Assembly (NCBI RefSeq): GCF_001517105.1
Contig: NZ_LPVF01000008.1
Span: forward strand, 372,001-436,000
Reading direction: 5' to 3'
From: Bacillus halotolerans
Lineage (GTDB): Bacteria > Bacillota > Bacilli > Bacillales > Bacillaceae
Length of the DNA: 64,000 bases
In this document: piece after piece, positions 62,304-64,000 of the stretch
Layout: every line of letters starts with the position of its first letter
Position numbering within the stretch: position 1 is the stretch's first letter
The notes under the pieces: model-generated
What the model was told of the DNA's origin: nothing
Databases searched by the model: none
What the model saw: only the letters and a program-made list of their open reading frames with translations
Translations under genes and position numbers: made by a program

Positions 62304-63827
62304 CTACCTTCCCCCGACACCCATGCCATTAATTACTTTATCAAGGATTTCGTCTTGTAACGTTACCATTCTTGCGGCAGCATTGTATGCGTGTTGGAAT
62401 TGAATCATATTGGTCATTTCTTCATCTAAAGAAACAGCGCTCATTTGCTGACGGTTTATGTCTGCATCATTCAGCTGTGTTTCTGTATTAGATGCCAGCC
62501 GATTCGCCTCTTGAGCTTTGATCCCCAGCTCGCCAATCAGACCTGAATAGTAATCTAGCACACTTGTCTTTTTGCCATTAATGGTTATATCACCTGTTAA
62601 CACATTCGCTAATTTTGTTGCATTTGAATTATCGTTGGCTGCACCAGTCAGTGAGAAAGCAATATTCGCGCCGCTTGAATCTGATATGCTGGCAGCTACT
62701 TTAATCTTGCCCGCCGCTCCTTTTGCCGGTTCAGTTTCACCGCCGGTAAAATCAAAAAAGTCCCCGCCTTGTTCGCCGCTCTTGGTCAAACCATTTCGGT
62801 GCACCTCATTGAAAGCTTTCGCGAATTCAAGTGCCATATTATCGAGATCTGATAGCATGTCCGGATATGTGCCCTTTTCTTCGCCGCCTGCTGATACATA
62901 CCCGTAAGACTCTATAAATCCTAAAAGAGATCCCTTACTGCTGAATGACTCAGCCTGTAGTGCAGTGTTTCCGATTGAAATACTTGATACTAAACCAGTT
63001 TCATTATCATAGTTGGCTGCAAGTTCTGAAACCTCGTAATTTTCACCGTCCAAAACAGTTCCCAGTGACTGTTTATTTTTATCAAGGATTTCAATTGATA
63101 CGGTTCCTTCAGCAGAAGCAAGTGCATTACCGCCTGATTTGTTATAGCTGACTTTAATATCAACCATTGAGGATAATTTATCGATCAGCAAATCTCGCTG
63201 ATCATATAAACCATTTGGCAGAAGCCCGACCGGCTCAACTTGAGCTATTTGCTTATTTAAACTGTTTAATTGGGAAAGCACCGAATTGACATCCAACACC
63301 GTAGTATCTAGCTCTGCTTTTAAGTTCGATTGAACATTTGTAAGTGATTCGGAAAGATAATTAAACGTTTCTGCTAGAGCTTTTCCTTTTTCAGCGACAA
63401 CAGAACGCGCACTGTCTTCGTTTGTATTATTCGATAATTCCTGAAGGGAATTCCAAAACGAATTGAGTACACTGTTTAAGCCGCTGCCGTCCGTCTCATT
63501 TAAGATGCCTTCCATTTGGGAGAGAGCTTTGGCCTTCGTGTCGTAGTATCCGGCACTATTGTTTTGAAGACGGTATTGGTAGTCAAGAAAGATATCTCTT
63601 ATTCTCTCAACTGACTTCCCTTGAACACCCGTTCCCATTTGCCCCGCGGTTTTTTCTGCGTTTTTTGATACAGCAGGGAAGTAGTCAGTTGCCTCCAACG
63701 AGACTCGCTGTCTTGTATAACCGTCAGTGTTGGCATTTGCCACGTTATTTGCAGTCGTGCTTAACGCTGCCTGCTGGGCGCTTAACGCCCGCCTTGCAGT
63801 TTCAAGCCCCATAAAGGTAGATGTCAT
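62304..63827 (-). CDS. flgK: FlgK, hook-filament junction protein 1
   Basis: HAP1 of the hook-filament junction, 507 residues. The N-terminal rod/hook motif is LSTTANNVANANTDGYTRQR. The C-terminal motif is EEMTNMIQFQHAYNAAARMV. The start ATG 63827 has AAGGAAT upstream. Its chaperone FlgN is encoded just upstream. Confidence 0.98.
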   Translation of the reverse strand: MTSTFMGLETARRALSAQQAALSTTANNVANANTDGYTRQRVSLEATDYFPAVSKNAEKTAGQMGTGVQGKSVERIRDIFLDYQYRLQNNSAGYYDTKAKALSQMEGILNETDGSGLNSVLNSFWNSLQELSNNTNEDSARSVVAEKGKALAETFNYLSESLTNVQSNLKAELDTTVLDVNSVLSQLNSLNKQIAQVEPVGLLPNGLYDQRDLLIDKLSSMVDIKVSYNKSGGNALASAEGTVSIEILDKNKQSLGTVLDGENYEVSELAANYDNETGLVSSISIGNTALQAESFSSKGSLLGFIESYGYVSAGGEEKGTYPDMLSDLDNMALEFAKAFNEVHRNGLTKSGEQGGDFFDFTGGETEPAKGAAGKIKVAASISDSSGANIAFSLTGAANDNSNATKLANVLTGDITINGKKTSVLDYYSGLIGELGIKAQEANRLASNTETQLNDADINRQQMSAVSLDEEMTNMIQFQHAYNAAARMVTLQDEILDKVINGMGVGGR

Positions 63828-63845
63828 ATTCTGAATTCCTTTCCG

Positions 63846-64000
63846 CTAAGCTTTTGAATCGAACAGTTTCAGCCGGCTGCTCTTCGGAAGCTCAGCTTTA
63901 ATCTGTTTGCTGTAATTAAAGTTATTATCCTTAGGAACCAGCATATCGTACGAAATAGAGATGAATTGCAGCGCATCTCTTGTCAGCTGTCTATTCAGCT
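63846..64000 (-). CDS. flgN: FlgN, flagellar export chaperone (5' part beyond window edge)
   Basis: Only the last 51 codons are inside the window. They read LNRQLTRDALQFISISYDML through KQIKAELPKSSRLKLFDSKA to a TAG at 63848-63846. This matches the C-terminus of FlgN (YvyG), the chaperone of FlgK and FlgL. Part of the flgM-flgN-flgK-flgL operon. Confidence 0.9.
   Translation of the reverse strand, partial: LNRQLTRDALQFISISYDMLVPKDNNFNYSKQIKAELPKSSRLKLFDSKA

Overview
The window comes from a member of the Bacillus subtilis group. Gene order and protein sequences follow the B. subtilis 168 segment from cwlO to flgN almost gene for gene: cwlO-yvcD-bmrA, the his operon, the hprK and nag operons, yvnB, yvlABCD, uvrBA, minJ-swrA-ctpB-ftsXE, secA-prfB, hpf and the late flagellar genes. 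Several differences show that it is not 168 itself: an amplified yvcA lipoprotein array, an intact swrA, no yvmC-cypX, and a shorter flagellin. Gene assignments rest on recall of 168 proteins and on visible motifs; no database search was possible.

Layout. 1-5.0 kb: partial cell-wall hydrolase gene cwlO, TPR protein yvcD, multidrug ABC exporter bmrA. 5.0-10.1 kb: accessory block with a small coiled-coil gene, a broken alpha/beta-hydrolase (yvcB position) and three tandem yvcA-type lipoproteins; vestiges of the hydrolase 5' end lie behind the two extra lipoproteins. 10.1-16.6 kb: hisZGDBHAFI operon, all on the minus strand. 16.8-18.5 kb: C39-like protein yvpB and pectate lyase pelC. 18.5-22.4 kb: hprK-lgt-yvoD-ppaX-yvoF. 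22.6-25.3 kb: nagA-nagB-nagR. 25.3-31.5 kb: very large secreted phosphoesterase yvnB, then the remains of the pulcherrimin locus (three palindromic operators, a frameshifted pchR, and yvmA). 31.5-33.6 kb: SigmaW operon yvlABCD. 33.7-39.4 kb: yvkN, uvrA, uvrB, csbA. 39.8-44.4 kb: rifampin-phosphotransferase-like yvkC, TetR regulator yvkB and a frameshifted MFS exporter yvkA. 44.4-52.4 kb: minJ, swrA, ctpB, ftsX-ftsE, cccB, yvjA and prfB with its programmed frameshift. 52.4-55.7 kb: secA and hpf. 55.9-64 kb: fliT-fliS-fliD-flaG, hag, csrA-fliW, yviE, flgL, flgK and the 3' end of flgN.

How the genes work together. FtsEX (48-49.6 kb) is the membrane activator of CwlO (window start). SwrA (master motility activator, here with the functional 8-A tract), the SigmaD promoters before flaG and hag, the FliW-CsrA-Hag feedback genes and the hook-filament genes together suggest a motile, swarming-competent strain. 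Lgt would lipidate the YvcA paralogues and CccB. HprK and PpaX form the kinase/pyrophosphatase pair around HPr-Ser-P. NagR represses nagAB. TetR-type YvkB probably acts on a perfect palindrome placed at the start site of yvkC.

The most interesting region is 5-10 kb: a hydrolase-lipoprotein unit that appears to have been duplicated in tandem, with the extra hydrolases lost and the lipoproteins kept. That pattern resembles effector/immunity arrays. Three genes (the hydrolase, pchR, yvkA) carry single-base indels in short homopolymers, so either real decay or phase variation, or sequencing error, needs to be separated.
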